In this document: positions 6,294 through 7,829 of the stretch, one piece after another
How the letters are laid out: each line of letters begins with the position of its first letter
Position numbering within the stretch: the first letter of the stretch is position 1
Source: Kiritimatiellia bacterium
GTDB taxonomy: Bacteria > Verrucomicrobiota > Kiritimatiellia > UBA8416 > JABMPJ01
NCBI GenBank assembly: GCA_029939545.1
Contig: JAOZSS010000111.1
Location: 1 to 7,829, forward strand
Length of the DNA stretch: 7,829 bases
Direction: 5' to 3'
Program-made: the position numbers and the translations under genes
The notes under the pieces: model-generated
Seen by the model: the letters and a program-made list of their open reading frames with translations, nothing else
Told to the model about the DNA's origin: nothing
Database searches by the model: none

Positions 6294-6562
6294 CTAAGGT
6301 ATTCGTAACGCCGATCGTGGAAAAGAGAGGGACAAATGCACTGCCTCACCTGACGCGGATCACACTGGCCAAGCGGCCGCCACCATGCAACAGTGGCAAG
6401 CGACTGGGAGAGGACACTCCGCAGCAACGCGCAAAGACAATTTCAGGCGCAACTCAAAAAACCAAACGAACAGTGGATTTCCCAACAAGAGCGTCGACGG
6501 TATGCTGACAGCCGCGAATACACGGCTGACATCGCACCGTCACGCATCACGATCGAATAAGT
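6294..6562. other. Gene-free stretch beyond the recombinase relic
   Basis: No protein similarity is recognisable in any frame. The missing N-terminus of the recombinase was looked for on the minus strand and not seen, nor was a clear attI or attC core. Base composition drops from GC-rich near 6300 to visibly more AT-rich after about 6430. A small inverted pair, CAGCCG (6509-6514) and CGGCTG (6523-6528), lies 35 bases before the next start codon; it may be a weak hairpin or an operator, or chance. Confidence 0.5.
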
Positions 6563-7829
6563 ATGAAGAAAATTAGAAATATTTGGGTCAGGCTGGCCGC
6601 TGTAACAAGGTGCCTGGAAAGCAGAATCACCCACAATACTGCCCTTGTCGCGATATTGTGTGCTGGTTCCTTGTTGCTCCTTTGCCAGCTTCTTCGGCAC
6701 TATGCGTTTGAAACGCCAGCCTACGACCTCCGCATCCATGAAGAGCTTGTCCGAAATTCCCTGAGGGGAAGGCCTCTCTATTCCGATTTGCTGGGATACG
6801 GCTTTTTGGGACACCATGCATCCCTGATATTCATTGTCGTATCGCCCCTGTATGCGCTGTGGCAAAGTCCTATCTTCTTGCTTATCCTTCAGGGCATTCT
6901 TCTCATGCTGGGAGCGTATTTCGTCTGGCGTCTTTGCTGCCATTTTTGTTTGCGACCGATAGTGGGGTTTGCTCTTCTATGCACCTTTCTATTGTTTCGC
7001 GGGGTTCACAGCGCCTACTTCCGTGGGTTTCAACAGGAGGTGCTTGCCATGGTCTTCCTGTTGGGTTTTCTCTGGGCTATGTTTGAGCATAGAGCTCTCC
7101 ATGCTGCACTGTGGGGTCTGTTGGCCCTGTCGTGCCGCGAAGATATTGCTCTCTTTCTCCTGCCAATCGGGCTGGTGCTCTGTCTTCGCCGCCGTTCCCT
7201 TGCATGGGGTGTTGTCATATCATGCGTGACGATTGGCTGGCTCACTCTTGCATATCTCTGGCTCATACCTTCGCACTCAGAGGGGGGATCAATGGCAGGA
7301 TTCGAGAGATGGCAGCAGTATGGAAACTCCATCCCTGCCATCGCCTCGTACCTGACAAGGCATCCGGGCGAGTTATTGGAACATGTCTTCAACAAGAATG
7401 CTCTCAGGGTACACCGGGATCTCTGCTTTCTCCCCCTGTTTGATGGGATGATGGTAGGGGCTATCGTCATTCCCTGGATTGCGTATACGACAAGTTCGTT
7501 CCCGCAACAGGCTCACCTCTCCGGTGCATATGCGGCTATGTTCTTGCCGTTTGTTTTTGTGGGCACGATGCGCACGCTGTCGCGTCGCTTACCAGCTCGC
7601 GCCCTGTCGAACGCTTCCTTTGCATTAGTGTTCTCCGTTCTTCTCGTTGGAAACAGTTTTCGCATGGGCCGCCTGCCAGATAGTTTGAGTGGTACATATT
7701 CTGCCCACCAACGGCTCGCAACTCTTCGCAAGAACCACCATAGCAAGACAGTCTTAGCGCAGGGCTGCATTATCCCTCATATAGGCTGGCCGGCATCGTA
7801 CGACATGATTGGTGCTCCTAGGGCCAAGC
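6563..7829 (+). CDS. DUF2079-type polytopic membrane protein, partial
   Basis: The frame stays open for 422 codons to the edge of the window, so the C-terminus is missing. Hydrophobic segments suggest about nine to eleven membrane helices, for example around residues 26-44, 86-100, 103-122, 133-148, 159-174, 180-207, 214-235, 296-309, 322-336 and 351-364. The pattern matches my knowledge of the DUF2079 family: an N-terminal YDLRIHEELVRNSLRG with GFLGHHASLIF, then PLYALW and an LLILQG helix, then RGFQQEVLAM where relatives carry a DFHPE-like motif, then CREDIALFLLP. These proteins resemble GT-C membrane glycosyltransferases, but no substrate is known, so no function is assigned. The ATG at 6563 is the first in frame after a stop at 6527-6529 and lacks a clear Shine-Dalgarno site. 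Codon use differs from the gcv genes, with frequent ATA, AGG, TTG and CTT, suggesting different ancestry. Confidence 0.8.
   Translation, partial: MKKIRNIWVRLAAVTRCLESRITHNTALVAILCAGSLLLLCQLLRHYAFETPAYDLRIHEELVRNSLRGRPLYSDLLGYGFLGHHASLIFIVVSPLYALWQSPIFLLILQGILLMLGAYFVWRLCCHFCLRPIVGFALLCTFLLFRGVHSAYFRGFQQEVLAMVFLLGFLWAMFEHRALHAALWGLLALSCREDIALFLLPIGLVLCLRRRSLAWGVVISCVTIGWLTLAYLWLIPSHSEGGSMAGFERWQQYGNSIPAIASYLTRHPGELLEHVFNKNALRVHRDLCFLPLFDGMMVGAIVIPWIAYTTSSFPQQAHLSGAYAAMFLPFVFVGTMRTLSRRLPARALSNASFALVFSVLLVGNSFRMGRLPDSLSGTYSAHQRLATLRKNHHSKTVLAQGCIIPHIGWPASYDMIGAPRAK

Noticed and set aside
6373..6387. GCGGCCGC followed by CACCATG, which resembles a NotI site plus Kozak start from a cloning vector.
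   Set aside because: The surrounding bases do not look like any vector backbone and no expression gene follows. In GC-rich DNA this is probably chance. A search of 6300-6560 against vector sequences would settle it.
6245..6508. Plus-strand open frames at 6245-6508 and 6385-6576 as small genes.
   Set aside because: They have no ribosome site and no recognisable domain; the first overlaps the recombinase relic and both fall in decayed sequence.
6443..6943. A 166-codon minus-strand open frame.
   Set aside because: It mostly overlaps the plus-strand DUF2079 gene, whose helix pattern and motifs are far more convincing.

Overview
The window reads as chromosomal DNA of a GC-rich bacterium. It has a housekeeping one-carbon block on the left and a disturbed accessory stretch on the right. 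The organism cannot be named from sequence alone. The pointers are a glycine decarboxylase split into two subunits, an FAD-dependent thymidylate synthase (ThyX) instead of ThyA, a compact Thermotoga-type single-cluster ferredoxin, an integron-integrase relic and GC-rich palindromic intergenic repeats. A member of the PVC group or another sediment/anaerobic lineage is a guess, not a demonstration.

Layout. Positions 1-179 are non-coding and hold a hairpin repeat. thyX (779-180, minus) is divergent from a plus-strand glycine cleavage operon gcvT (932-2038), gcvH (2075-2446), gcvPA (2455-3834), gcvPB (3973-5427). The thyX/gcvT gap (780-931) carries two opposed candidate sigma70-type promoters whose -10 boxes overlap. 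The second copy of the hairpin repeat lies inverted in the 138-base gap between gcvPA and gcvPB. A 62-residue ferredoxin gene (5612-5424, minus) converges on gcvPB, and the two stop codons share one CTAG.

To the right is an integron-type tyrosine recombinase pseudogene (6293-5752, minus). It has lost its N-terminus and a central block, with a frameshift at the deletion. About 270 bases without a recognisable gene follow. The last feature is a lower-GC open reading frame from 6563 off the right edge, encoding a polytopic DUF2079-type membrane protein.

Function. GcvPA/PB decarboxylate glycine and load the aminomethyl group on lipoyl-GcvH. GcvT then releases ammonia and makes 5,10-methylene-tetrahydrofolate, which is the one-carbon donor for ThyX. 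The divergent pair therefore joins a producer and a consumer of the same cofactor. The L-protein (dihydrolipoyl dehydrogenase) and lipoylation genes are not in the window. I saw no convincing new defence, CRISPR or phage system. The most unusual points are the shared promoter region, the inverted repeat pair, the shared stop codons and the recombinase relic beside a compositionally different gene.
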